From the NCBI GenBank assembly GCA_964587515.1, contig CAZPMO010000194.1, positions 1 to 8,913 on the forward strand: DNA of 8,913 nt. The letters are read 5' to 3'. The translations under genes and the position numbers were made by a program. The notes beneath the pieces were generated by a model. That model ran no database searches, was not told the DNA's origin, and saw only the letters and a list, made by a program, of their open reading frames with translations. This stretch comes from CAZPMO01 sp964587515. Its GTDB lineage: Bacteria > Pseudomonadota > Alphaproteobacteria > MPNO01. Within the stretch, counting starts at the first letter, position 1; each line of letters starts with the position of its first letter. This document shows, one piece after another, positions 1-6,844 of the stretch.

Positions 1-1838
1 CCTATGCCGCTCATTTGATCAAAGGCTATCTTTTTTGTTTGTTTTTAATTTGGATGGTTAAGGAGAGGTCGGGGGAAATCTTGAACGAAATAGCGGCAAT
101 CGTTCAAGCGCCAAGCGTAATTCGAGCTACGCTTGAAACTATTGATACAAGTCACTTGGATCAGGTAAGTGAGACATTAATTGCGACCAGAGACTGGTAC
201 GTTGTCTATGAAGACGGGCTTGAAGATATTGGTCTGGAAACAAGGATAAAACTATCAGAGTGTTGCTATAAATCGGTCCCAGCTCTTTCGGTCCGGGAGT
301 TCAAGATATGTAATGTGCGTGGTGCGTCGATTATATATATTCCAAACTATTTTTCGAGAAGTGAGAACGGTGATTTAGTAGAAGAAATTAGTTTGAGCAA
401 TAATTTGATTGTATTAAATAGCTTAGGCGTCAAAAGTGGTGGGAGAAGCCAGCTCGATTTATTTGCTAATATCATTTCGAATAGTAATAATTCATATCCG
501 CCCCAGTTGGCGGCTTTGTCAACTATCCTAGGCGCTCAACTATTGAGTTACCACGCAGCGCTTGCTCTGGATAAACGACAGGAAATTTTCCAGCGCGCAA
601 TTCGTGATATTGACCGGCATAAAGAGCTCTCCAAATCTTTAGCCAACTTTCTAAATCCCCCGAACCATCATCCCATTCATGTAGGGTACCCAACTGATCA
701 GGTTCACCGGTTGAAAGAATTATTATCAGAACACCAAATTTCACCGTCCGCCGATATAACTCAGGCGATCAAAGAGCAGCTTGAATATCTGCGCCGATTC
801 TCTCGTCGGCCAATTGATACAATCAAGCATCAGGCGAAGACAATAACCGTAGGTACGCAACGGAGATTTCGACAAGGGAGGGTGCGTCGGCCTGGTTATC
901 CTGCTCTAGACTCAAATGAAGACCGAATTCTTCACGAGCTGCCCGGCCTAGATCGCCTAGATCCATCTGCAATTGCCAGTGTTGGACGATATTCATCAAA
1001 TCGATTTGTAATAGGCGAACGTGATACTACAAGACTAGTTCGAGCCAAAGAAATACTAGACCTTTTTGCTCGAGAATTTGGAGATTCGCGCACGTTCTCC
1101 ATTTCCTATTCTGATCGATCAATGGGGTGCAAACCAAAGTTGCTCACAATTTCTGATAGTGAGCAAGAGATCGACATTAGTGTCGAGATTAGTGGGGAGC
1201 GCTCCTCGGACATATTCTGTTGGTCGGGCTTTAGCGATGCAATTTTCGCGAATCTTTCAGAAATGGAATGTAATCAAGTAGCCCAGGAAGTTTTAGCGCT
1301 TGAGTTTGCGATTATTATTTTTCAGTTCGGGATGGATGATTCAAAACAATTCATTTTCCTGCAATATATTAATCAACTAATCCGTTGCATAAATGAGATT
1401 GCGCGATTTACCAAGGGGCGCAGCATACAAGCTGCGCTCAACGAACTACGAGGTTTAATTGAAACCAAAGAGAATTTGAAGATTATAGGAAGCGGAATAA
1501 ATTATTTAGTTGCAAAGGAGTTGTCAATTCGTTTTACAAGAAGATTTGCAAGAGCATTTGCATTTGACTACCTTGAAAATCATAAGCACATTGATATGTC
1601 GGGCGAACCAATGCTGCTAACTCTTGTTGCAAATATAGACCAAGAAGATTATCAGGAAGATGCCTACTCAGAAATCGAAAAAGCACTCTCTCATGGGAAT
1701 CAACCATTTATTATTACTAATCCTGATGGGCCGTTTAAACAGTATCTACAGAAAATAGATATCCCCCGATTTCCCGAGCCAGTTGCGTTAATTTGTCATG
1801 CCGTTCTGTTCGCGGACTTACTTCACCATACCCCGTAG
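1..1838 (+). CDS. GlmS-like multi-SIS-domain sugar-phosphate isomerase/aminotransferase-type protein, 5' end cut by window edge
   Basis: This is the C-terminal ~611 residues of a larger protein. The frame is open from base 3 with no stop before the edge, and the first visible codons already resemble the end of a GlmS first SIS domain, so the TTG at 15 and ATG at 54 are unlikely to be true starts. Numbering from TTG 15, residues ~60-185 match the second SIS domain of GlmS (GLETRIKLSECCYKS resembles its ALEGALKLKEISY helix, and QLAALSTILGAQLLSYHAAL its closing helix). A basic linker follows (~263-285, with IKHQAKTITVGTQRR). A further SIS-like half lies at ~488-605, with IGSGINY and an ENHKH stretch where GlmS has the catalytic GELKHG. 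SIS domains bind phosphosugars and catalyse aldose-ketose isomerisation. Whether a glutaminase domain precedes them cannot be seen. The likely role is making a sugar phosphate for surface glycan. The SIS assignment is firm; the reaction is not. Confidence 0.82.
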   Translation, partial: YAAHLIKGYLFCLFLIWMVKERSGEILNEIAAIVQAPSVIRATLETIDTSHLDQVSETLIATRDWYVVYEDGLEDIGLETRIKLSECCYKSVPALSVREFKICNVRGASIIYIPNYFSRSENGDLVEEISLSNNLIVLNSLGVKSGGRSQLDLFANIISNSNNSYPPQLAALSTILGAQLLSYHAALALDKRQEIFQRAIRDIDRHKELSKSLANFLNPPNHHPIHVGYPTDQVHRLKELLSEHQISPSADITQAIKEQLEYLRRFSRRPIDTIKHQAKTITVGTQRRFRQGRVRRPGYPALDSNEDRILHELPGLDRLDPSAIASVGRYSSNRFVIGERDTTRLVRAKEILDLFAREFGDSRTFSISYSDRSMGCKPKLLTISDSEQEIDISVEISGERSSDIFCWSGFSDAIFANLSEMECNQVAQEVLALEFAIIIFQFGMDDSKQFIFLQYINQLIRCINEIARFTKGRSIQAALNELRGLIETKENLKIIGSGINYLVAKELSIRFTRRFARAFAFDYLENHKHIDMSGEPMLLTLVANIDQEDYQEDAYSEIEKALSHGNQPFIITNPDGPFKQYLQKIDIPRFPEPVALICHAVLFADLLHHTP

Positions 1839-2097
1839 CGTGTGATACTCTGAATTTATTTCCTAGTAAAACAACTCAAGCAACATCGTCGACTGACTTA
1901 CTTGGTATTGTAAGTGGTCAAAGCCTTGCGCAAGTCGGACCTCGAGCATGAGAGGAGTGCGAATTCCTTAGATCAGAAATGACTGGCAGTTTTTCAATTA
2001 AAGGTATGATTTAGGTGTGTAGCTAAAAGTTAATGTTGGCGGAGATTATTAAGTTGATTATGTTGCTCATTGATGGACGAACGGGAATTCGATAGCC

Positions 2098-3138
2098 ATG
2101 AAAGAAGAGTATCGCTTACTTGTAGAACGATTCTCATTTGAAGATGTGAAGCAGGCAATTGATGATATCGGAAAATTAAAGATATTAATTATTGGAGACT
2201 GCATCGTTGATGAGTATGTTTATGTCAGCTTTCTTGGGAAACCATCTAAAGAAAATATAATCTCGACATTATACGAAGACATCGACATATTTCCAGGCGG
2301 TGTCTACGCCTCAATCAACAATTTGTCATCATTTTCTAATCAAATTGATTACATAACTGTTATAGGACGAGAGTATAAAGAATATTTAAATGAGAGTTCT
2401 GCCAAAAATATCCAAAACAAATGGATTTGGTCACGGGACTTTCCAACAACCAAGAAAACAAGATTTGTCGAGCGGGGAGATAAACTAAAAAAGATATTTG
2501 AAATCTATAAAATGAATGATGATCTAATTGCTGAACCAATTGAGTCTGAAATTCATGAGCTCTTGGATGATAGATTAAGTGATTATGATGTCGTTATCAT
2601 CAATGATTATGGCCATGGGTTATTTACTGAGCGACTTATTAAAATACTTTTAGCCAAGTCGAAATTCTTGGCTATCAACGCACAAATAAATTCAGGCAAT
2701 CATGGATTTAACGTTGTCACGAAATACATGGGCGCCACGTACTACTGTATCGACCTTTCTGAAGCGCGAATGGCGCTGAATAGTAAGTATATTGAGATAG
2801 AAGAGATTCCAGAAAGTCTACGGCAGATCACACGTGGGAGATATGTTACGGTCACGCTAGGGAGTCAGGGGAGTATCTCGAGTGATGGAGCGAAAGCGCC
2901 AACGTTTATGCCGGCAATGCTCGAAGATGTGGTCGACAGCATGGGCGCGGGTGACGCATATTACGCACTCTCAGCACCAATCCTTTCGCTTTCCGAGTCT
3001 TTAGAGTTAGCGGCATTTATAGGGAATGTAGCTGGAGCGATTGAGGTCGGCATACCTGGACTAAGTGATTCAATATCTAAAAAACACTTTCTTGAGAAAT
3101 TATCCACCTTTTGGCAGCGCTGTTCTTCGGGAAAATGA
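2098..3138 (+). CDS. PfkB/ribokinase-family sugar kinase, HldE (RfaE) kinase-domain-like
   Basis: This 346-residue cytosolic kinase probably phosphorylates a sugar or sugar phosphate with ATP. Visible landmarks are a first Rossmann strand with substrate-binding aspartates (IIGDCIVDEY, 31-40), the PfkB glycine pair (FPGG, 65-68), NDYGHG (169-174) where HldE has SDYAKG, TLGSQGS (253-259) near the nucleotide site, and the anion-hole/catalytic-base motif SMGAGDAYYA (281-290, base D286). A helix resembling the HldE C-terminal kinase helix follows (GNVAGAIEVGIPG). The length fits a stand-alone kinase; the cytidylyl/adenylyltransferase half of bifunctional HldE is absent. The ATG at 2098 is chosen because an in-frame stop lies two codons upstream; the ribosome site is weak. 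The gene follows the SIS gene after 259 bases and ends 50 bases from the convergent HAD phosphatase gene, suggesting a shared sugar-activation route. The family is certain; the substrate is unknown. Confidence 0.9.
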   Translation: MKEEYRLLVERFSFEDVKQAIDDIGKLKILIIGDCIVDEYVYVSFLGKPSKENIISTLYEDIDIFPGGVYASINNLSSFSNQIDYITVIGREYKEYLNESSAKNIQNKWIWSRDFPTTKKTRFVERGDKLKKIFEIYKMNDDLIAEPIESEIHELLDDRLSDYDVVIINDYGHGLFTERLIKILLAKSKFLAINAQINSGNHGFNVVTKYMGATYYCIDLSEARMALNSKYIEIEEIPESLRQITRGRYVTVTLGSQGSISSDGAKAPTFMPAMLEDVVDSMGAGDAYYALSAPILSLSESLELAAFIGNVAGAIEVGIPGLSDSISKKHFLEKLSTFWQRCSSGK

Positions 3139-3188
3139 TATAGCTCAAACAGAAAATATCGAAAGAACAGGATGTATTTGGTGACCCC

Positions 3189-4034
3189 CTATCCAAAAAT
3201 AAAATTAAGCAAGGCTCCAGAATCTTGAAAATCAGGAATTATGATGTCCGCGCCACTATTGATTAGGGTGCTTCTTTTTGATTCATCTATTGCCCCGTTG
3301 GGATTTGCCTCATTGGAAGCTACGCCAACAGCGAAACCACCTACATTTTTTATGCATTGAGTCTCTACATACCCATCACCAAATCCAATCAGGTCACTAC
3401 CACTGCCTCCGCTGTCTCTGATAATTTGCCGCACAATCTTTTCTTTAGAGAAGTCTCGGTAATTATCGAGTGCCCCATATACATGGTCGCCGAAAAATCC
3501 CGAAATTCCCAATAACTGAAGTTCGCGCTCAACGTCCTTAAGGTCAGTGCCGCTTGCTAAGTACAAGGTAAGGCCGTGGGTTTTTAAAGCGTTAAGGAAC
3601 TCGAGGCATCCCGGAACAAGTAATCGTTCTGGGGGGATAGTCCCCTTTTCTAGACCCGTAATTCGGGTCGCAATATGCGCATTTAAACGGTCCTGAAAGC
3701 ATTTTTTATAAATTAAAGGGGTTTCTGGCTCAACTCCCCGCTTACGGACCTCTTCCGCCAGACGAATCATTTGATAAATTGTTTGTCTACCTGTTAGTTC
3801 AGAAACAAACCGCGACACAGTTTCAGCGATTGATTGAGGTGTCTCATCAGTCTGAGTTGCCCCAATGATTTCGATCATCATCGGAATCATTATGTTTTGC
3901 CATCCTTCTCGAATTAGACTGATGGTCCCATCAAAGTCGAAGAGCGAAAATTGTGGATTGTCGGATCGAAGATAGGGATTGATTATTTCCATTTTCAAAT
4001 AGTCAATAAGTGACTGACGCTGGTATCGGATCAC
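3189..4034 (-). CDS. HAD-superfamily phosphatase (phosphoglycolate phosphatase/GmhB-like), possibly 5'-truncated
   Basis: From GTG 4034 this encodes 281 residues; an ATG at 3992 would give 267. All four HAD motifs are present: motif I LFDFDGT (31-37, nucleophile D33 and acid D35), motif II LASGTD (159-164, S161), motif III lysine around FSKEK (195-199) and motif IV GFGDGYVE (217-224). A helical cap lies between motifs I and II (~45-140), as in subfamily I. The enzyme should hydrolyse a small phosphorylated metabolite, plausibly a sugar phosphate given the kinase and SIS neighbours. Neither start has a good ribosome site. The frame is stop-free upstream to base 4148 and reads as plausible protein (LVIELDISPLDH, then VIRYQRQ) up to the IS3 terminus at 4110, so the true N-terminus may have been lost to the insertion. 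It is the only intact gene on the minus strand here. The fold is certain; substrate and start are uncertain. Confidence 0.88.
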   Translation of the reverse strand: MIRYQRQSLIDYLKMEIINPYLRSDNPQFSLFDFDGTISLIREGWQNIMIPMMIEIIGATQTDETPQSIAETVSRFVSELTGRQTIYQMIRLAEEVRKRGVEPETPLIYKKCFQDRLNAHIATRITGLEKGTIPPERLLVPGCLEFLNALKTHGLTLYLASGTDLKDVERELQLLGISGFFGDHVYGALDNYRDFSKEKIVRQIIRDSGGSGSDLIGFGDGYVETQCIKNVGGFAVGVASNEANPNGAIDESKRSTLINSGADIIIPDFQDSGALLNFIFG

Positions 4035-4109
4035 ATGATCCAGAGGGCTTATATCCAGCTCAATAACAAGCTTTGGGTAAACGGTAAGATGGTTGGGAGT
4101 GAACGCGGT

Positions 4110-4136
4110 TAGAGGCGGCGCGGTTTGTTTGAACAG
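4110..4136 (+). repeat. Terminal inverted repeat of the IS3 relic (orfB-distal end)
   Basis: The sequence begins TAGAGGCGGCGCGGTTTG and continues TTTGAACAG. Read on the minus strand it follows the orfB tail at the distance usual for IS51-like IS3 elements (a CCACTTATAAAATGC spacer, then TGTTCAAACAAACC). It pairs imperfectly with the other end at 4547-4573. It lies directly against the protein-like upstream extension of the HAD phosphatase frame. Confidence 0.72.
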
Positions 4137-4171
4137 TCTTGATGCATTTTATAAGTGGACGCCGACCCTTG

Positions 4172-4485
4172 TCATGCTGCAACCGGAATTCGGGACAGCG
4201 TATTGGAGTAGGCTTGATCGGGTGTCTGACCGTCAAGTGATGAATACGGGTGTAGAAGTTTAGATATTTCCCGATTACAACCCGCGCCTTGGGAGCATTG
4301 CTATAGGTGCTGCCACGACTGATCCGAAGAGCCTTGGTCTGTCTGGTGACAAAGAGTTGATGGCTACGGCCTATCATCGTTTTGCGCTCAGCAGCCTCAC
4401 CACGTGTTTGCTCCTCGCGAACGGCTGCTAACGCAGCCTTTGACTTGAAAACGGGCGTGTGATTAAGGCGCGGGCATCGTGCTAT
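4172..4485 (-). pseudogene. Fused remnant of IS3-family transposase orfA and orfB
   Basis: Reading minus from 4485, an ATA replaces the expected orfA ATG (Ile-Ala-Arg...). Then comes the OrfA head HTPVFKSKAALAAVREEQT (from 4461), which resembles the IS3 OrfA N-terminal helix-turn-helix region. After an internal deletion the frame passes directly into the OrfB start MIGRSHQLFVTRQ...LRISRG (from 4377). A second deletion removes the whole integrase core, joining it to the OrfB C-terminal helix (IGKYLNFYTR). A frameshift there throws the tail into another frame, where SSLDGQTPDQAYSN and the terminal IPVAA before the stop at 4172-4174 are recognisable. A 105-codon open frame starting at 4377 crosses this relic but is not a functional gene. 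Confidence 0.85.
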
Positions 4486-4546
4486 GGTGGTTCTTCTGTT
4501 GATGGCAAAGTATCGCAGTTACCGGTCGAGACTCCACTTATTCCAA

Positions 4547-4573
4547 TTGTTTAGATTTACCGAGCCATCTCTA
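4547..4573 (-). repeat. Terminal inverted repeat of the IS3 relic (orfA-proximal end)
   Basis: On the minus strand this starts TAGAGATGGCTCGGTAAATC and continues TAAACAA, followed by GGAATAAGTGGAGTCTCGAC, a leader resembling those upstream of IS3-type orfA genes. Mismatches to the other end (about nine in 27) show that the relic is old or was divergent to begin with. Confidence 0.7.
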
Positions 4574-5335
4574 CTCGTTAAATCAGAAATAATTGAGGGT
4601 CTTATCTAGCTCAGCTTTTAAATATTTGAGGTCACGGTATACGCTATACTGAATTTAAGAATTTATCGAAATCGTCTTCTCAAGCCACGACCCAAGAGAA
4701 AATAGAATAAGACCAATAGTACTTACTCTAAATCGACTACGTGAGCGCCCCAAGAGAGATGTTCGCCGCACAGCGCAGTATTTCTAGATAGGCGCAAGTT
4801 TAGGTTAATGAAATTAGCGGAAATGCAAGACTTTATGCCCTCAGCCAGACCTTTAAGTATAATCTCAACTGTAACGCCTCTTTGTTGGCGACCCTCAGAG
4901 GTTTCGGAGTTGACAGGGTTTTCTGGAGACTTGGGCTCTAGAGGTAAACCAATCAAGAATATGCCTCTAACCTGATTGATGTCGTTGCCGAAAGTAAGAT
5001 CGTGTAAGAAATTGGGATGCGGTGTAGCAAGCTGGGAGGAGGGCATGTCCCGGTTGTAGTGTTAAGAACTTCAGTTGAGCCATTCTTAAATTTGTCACCT
5101 AGAGATCTCAACTCCAATTTTATCCTTCACATAAATTGCTTCGAGTTCCATTCTCAGAGCGTGTTTTTTATGAATTTGATTTGCAGGCCCAAGGTTCTTC
5201 TACCAAGTTGATGTTTTCTTACCTGACCTTCAAATTCACCAGTTCCTTTCAGAAAAGAACATAGGCAGGGTAGCGTCGGGACTCAGCGAGCGTTTTGTGT
5301 GAATTGTACAGGCCTTAGCTAAAAGGAGACCGAAG
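4574..5335. other. Gene-poor stretch between IS3 relic and methyltransferase; no supported gene
   Basis: I find no recognisable gene here. The longest frame is a 107-codon ATG frame on the minus strand (4723-5046) with no motif I can name, no good ribosome site and uneven composition. A short coding-like minus-strand segment (about 4585-4655, including YRDLKYLKAELDKTLNYF before a stop) and another near 5110-5165 (MELEAIYVKDKIGVEISR before a stop) look like scraps of real proteins broken by stops and frameshifts. The stretch is best read as decayed coding DNA plus the leader of the methyltransferase gene. A small perfect palindrome, GTATACGCTATAC, lies near 4639-4651. Confidence 0.5.
5324..5328 (+). 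promoter_or_regulatory. Strong Shine-Dalgarno site for the methyltransferase gene
   Basis: AGGAG within AAAAGGAGACC ends seven bases before the ATG at 5336. It is the best ribosome-binding site in the window. It fixes the start and suggests that this gene is the first of its transcription unit. I could not identify a convincing promoter upstream. Confidence 0.75.
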
Positions 5336-5995
5336 ATGGGCTGTGAAAAAAATTTGTTGGAAAAATACCCAAGATCAAAGAGAGATGTCTTTGGGCGAAG
5401 CAGAGGCAAGACCGACCAAGACCGAGCAATAGCCCGTCAGTTCGGGAGAGAATTTTTCGACGGCGATAGGCGGTATGGTTACGGGGGTCATTACTATGAC
5501 CCTAAATTCTGGACCGGGGTAGTGCCAGTCATTTCTGAAGAATATGACTTGAAACCAGGCTCAAGAATTCTGGATATCGGCTGCGCCAAGGGGTTTATGT
5601 TGAAGGATTTCTTATTATACGAGCCAAAGTTACAGGTGTGTGGAATTGATATATCTCGATACGCAATTAATAATTGTGATCCGATGGTCGAGTTGTATCT
5701 TGATGTAGGCGACGCGCGGGAGCTACCATTTAGCGATAACAGTTTCGACTTGGTCATTTCAGTTAATACCATACACAATCTTTCTCTAAAAGACTGTAAG
5801 CAAGCGTTAAGGGAGATAGAAAGAGTATCAGCATCTGCGTCTTTCATTACGGTAGACGCCTACGAGACGACTGTAGAGAAAGAACGCATGGATGCGTGGA
5901 ACCTGACAGCGCTAACAGTTCTGAAAAAAGCGGAATGGATCGAAACTTTTGATTTAGCCGGATTCTCCGGAGATTACTCCTGGTTTACACCATAA
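5336..5995 (+). CDS. SAM-dependent class I methyltransferase of the carbohydrate cluster
   Basis: This 219-residue cytosolic enzyme is expected to transfer a methyl group from S-adenosylmethionine to a sugar or sugar-linked intermediate. Residues ~1-65 form a distinctive N-terminal module (YPRSKRDV, then DRAIARQFGREFFDGDRRYG and YDPKFW) that I recognise from methyltransferases in bacterial glycan loci. The Rossmann core follows: motif I ILDIGCAKG (78-86), acidic residue D105 in VCGIDIS for the ribose, GDAREL (125-130) contacting the adenine region, and SFDLVISVNTIHNL (136-149) as motif IV. The C-terminus is short but within the family range. The start is fixed by the AGGAG seven bases upstream. 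The oxygenase gene follows after about 33 bases on the same strand, so the two are probably co-transcribed. The acceptor molecule is unknown. Confidence 0.92.
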   Translation: MGCEKNLLEKYPRSKRDVFGRSRGKTDQDRAIARQFGREFFDGDRRYGYGGHYYDPKFWTGVVPVISEEYDLKPGSRILDIGCAKGFMLKDFLLYEPKLQVCGIDISRYAINNCDPMVELYLDVGDARELPFSDNSFDLVISVNTIHNLSLKDCKQALREIERVSASASFITVDAYETTVEKERMDAWNLTALTVLKKAEWIETFDLAGFSGDYSWFTP

Positions 5996-6028
5996 TGTCA
6001 AACATAGTCAGCCTGTGAGGTGAAGAAA

Positions 6029-6844
6029 ATGGACGAGCTCGAGTTCGTAGATGAAGAGGAAGCAGCTATTACGAGAGAGTTTCTAGAGCTGGGGAGAGTT
6101 ATTGGGAAAGGGTCGAAGATTAGTGCCAAGGTTGAGCAAATTCGATCATTAGTAGTAACAGCGTGCGAAACTTGGTCGGGCAATAAATGTGAAGATCCAG
6201 GCGACTATCTCAATTCTCTTCACGAACGAGTTAGCCCCGATCAACTTAACCAACTTCGGTTGTTCGTTATTAGCGAACTTAACAGTTGCAGAGCAGTTCA
6301 GGTTGAATTTTTCCGTGCAGCGGAAGATTTATTGAATACAATTGTGGGAAACGAACTGGTGATGCAAACTAGGATTAACTTAAGCATCCAACTCCCTGGG
6401 GATGGGTCCTCCCTATTGCCACTTCATTCAGACGTATGGTCTGGAGACTCTCCGTTTGAGGTAGTGGTGTGGATCCCACTTGTCGACTGCTTCCGAACAA
6501 AGTCGATGTTTATTCTTCCACCCCATGCTAGAGATAAGGCTTTCCCAGATGCTAGCATTCCACTAAACGTTTCTGTGTCGGAAATATTCGATTCGATCTC
6601 AGATCATGTAGAGTGGATTAATATCCCGTACGGAGACGTGATGCTATTTAATCAGACCCTACCGCATGGGAATACAATAAATTTTGAGTCGGAGACACGC
6701 TGGTCCTTAAATTGCCGGTTCAAAAGCCTTTTTGCGCCGTATGGCAAAAAAGGCCTGGGAGAATTTTTTGAGCCAATTATGTTGCGAGCTGCGACTCGCG
6801 TTGGGCTCGAGTACCCAGGAGTGGAGTGGCGGGATGATTCCTAA
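6029..6844 (+). CDS. Fe(II)/2-oxoglutarate-dependent oxygenase, 'sporadic carbohydrate cluster' type
   Basis: This 271-residue predicted non-heme iron oxygenase should hydroxylate or otherwise oxidise a sugar-linked substrate using O2 and 2-oxoglutarate. From ATG 6029, the facial triad is visible as H133-S-D135 (LPLHSDVWSGDSP) and H213 (QTLPHGNTIN), with R224 (ETRWSLNCRF) placed to bind 2-oxoglutarate. A strand motif, FEVVVWIPL, lies between, as in phytanoyl-CoA dioxygenase-like folds. About 115 residues of helical sequence precede the core. ATG 6029 is preferred over the in-frame GTG at 6020 because GAGG at 6016-6019 sits nine bases before the ATG but touches the GTG. From memory it matches the family named sporadic carbohydrate cluster 2OG-Fe(II) oxygenase, and its neighbour is the usual partner. 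Its 3' end overlaps the next gene by 11 bases, so the two products are probably made together. Confidence 0.86.
   Translation: MDELEFVDEEEAAITREFLELGRVIGKGSKISAKVEQIRSLVVTACETWSGNKCEDPGDYLNSLHERVSPDQLNQLRLFVISELNSCRAVQVEFFRAAEDLLNTIVGNELVMQTRINLSIQLPGDGSSLLPLHSDVWSGDSPFEVVVWIPLVDCFRTKSMFILPPHARDKAFPDASIPLNVSVSEIFDSISDHVEWINIPYGDVMLFNQTLPHGNTINFESETRWSLNCRFKSLFAPYGKKGLGEFFEPIMLRAATRVGLEYPGVEWRDDS
6823..6826 (+). promoter_or_regulatory. Internal Shine-Dalgarno site inside the oxygenase gene, for the LIC12192-type gene
   Basis: GGAG lies seven bases before the ATG at 6834 and inside the last codons of the oxygenase gene. Together with the ATGATTCCTAA overlap it supports translational coupling. 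It also argues against the longer in-frame start at 6732, which would lie about 110 bases inside the oxygenase gene. Confidence 0.65.

Larger units (their letters stand above)
4110..4573 (-). mobile_element. Internally deleted IS3-family (IS51-like) element, both ends retained
   Basis: This 464-base relic reads right to left. The two ends form an imperfect inverted repeat: minus strand from 4573 (TAGAGATGGCTCGGTAAATC...) and plus strand from 4110 (TAGAGGCGGCGCGGTTTGTT...) share about two thirds of their first 27 bases, beginning TAGAG. Between them lie the start of orfA, the start of orfB and the end of orfB. The catalytic DDE core and most of both genes are gone, so the element cannot move by itself. 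No convincing target-site duplication is visible at the flanks. A full IS3-type element would be roughly 1.2-1.5 kb. Exact boundaries are accurate to a few bases. Confidence 0.82.

Noticed and set aside
15..56. TTG at 15 or ATG at 54 as the start of the SIS-domain gene
   Set aside because: The frame is open to the window edge and the upstream codons continue GlmS-like helix sequence, so the gene begins outside the window.
1839..2097. Small gene or RNA in the 259-base gap after the SIS gene
   Set aside because: No open frame with a ribosome site, and only a weak ACTTAC/GTAAGT inverted repeat. Nothing supportable.
4060..4377. 105-codon minus-strand frame as an independent gene
   Set aside because: Its N-terminal part is the IS3 OrfB start joined to the OrfB tail after a large deletion, and its C-terminal part is out-of-frame IS and flanking DNA.
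4639..4651. GTATACGCTATAC palindrome as an operator
   Set aside because: It is short, AT-rich, single-copy and in decayed DNA with no regulator nearby. It could occur by chance.
4723..5046. 107-codon minus-strand frame as a real gene
   Set aside because: No recognisable motif, no ribosome site, and surrounding broken coding scraps. Kept only as part of a decayed region.
6020..6028. GTG 6020 as oxygenase start
   Set aside because: The only ribosome site (GAGG 6016-6019) directly abuts it. ATG 6029 has proper spacing.
6732..6833. Longer start for the LIC12192-type gene
   Set aside because: It would overlap the oxygenase gene by over 110 bases. Family similarity begins after ATG 6834, which has its own GGAG site.
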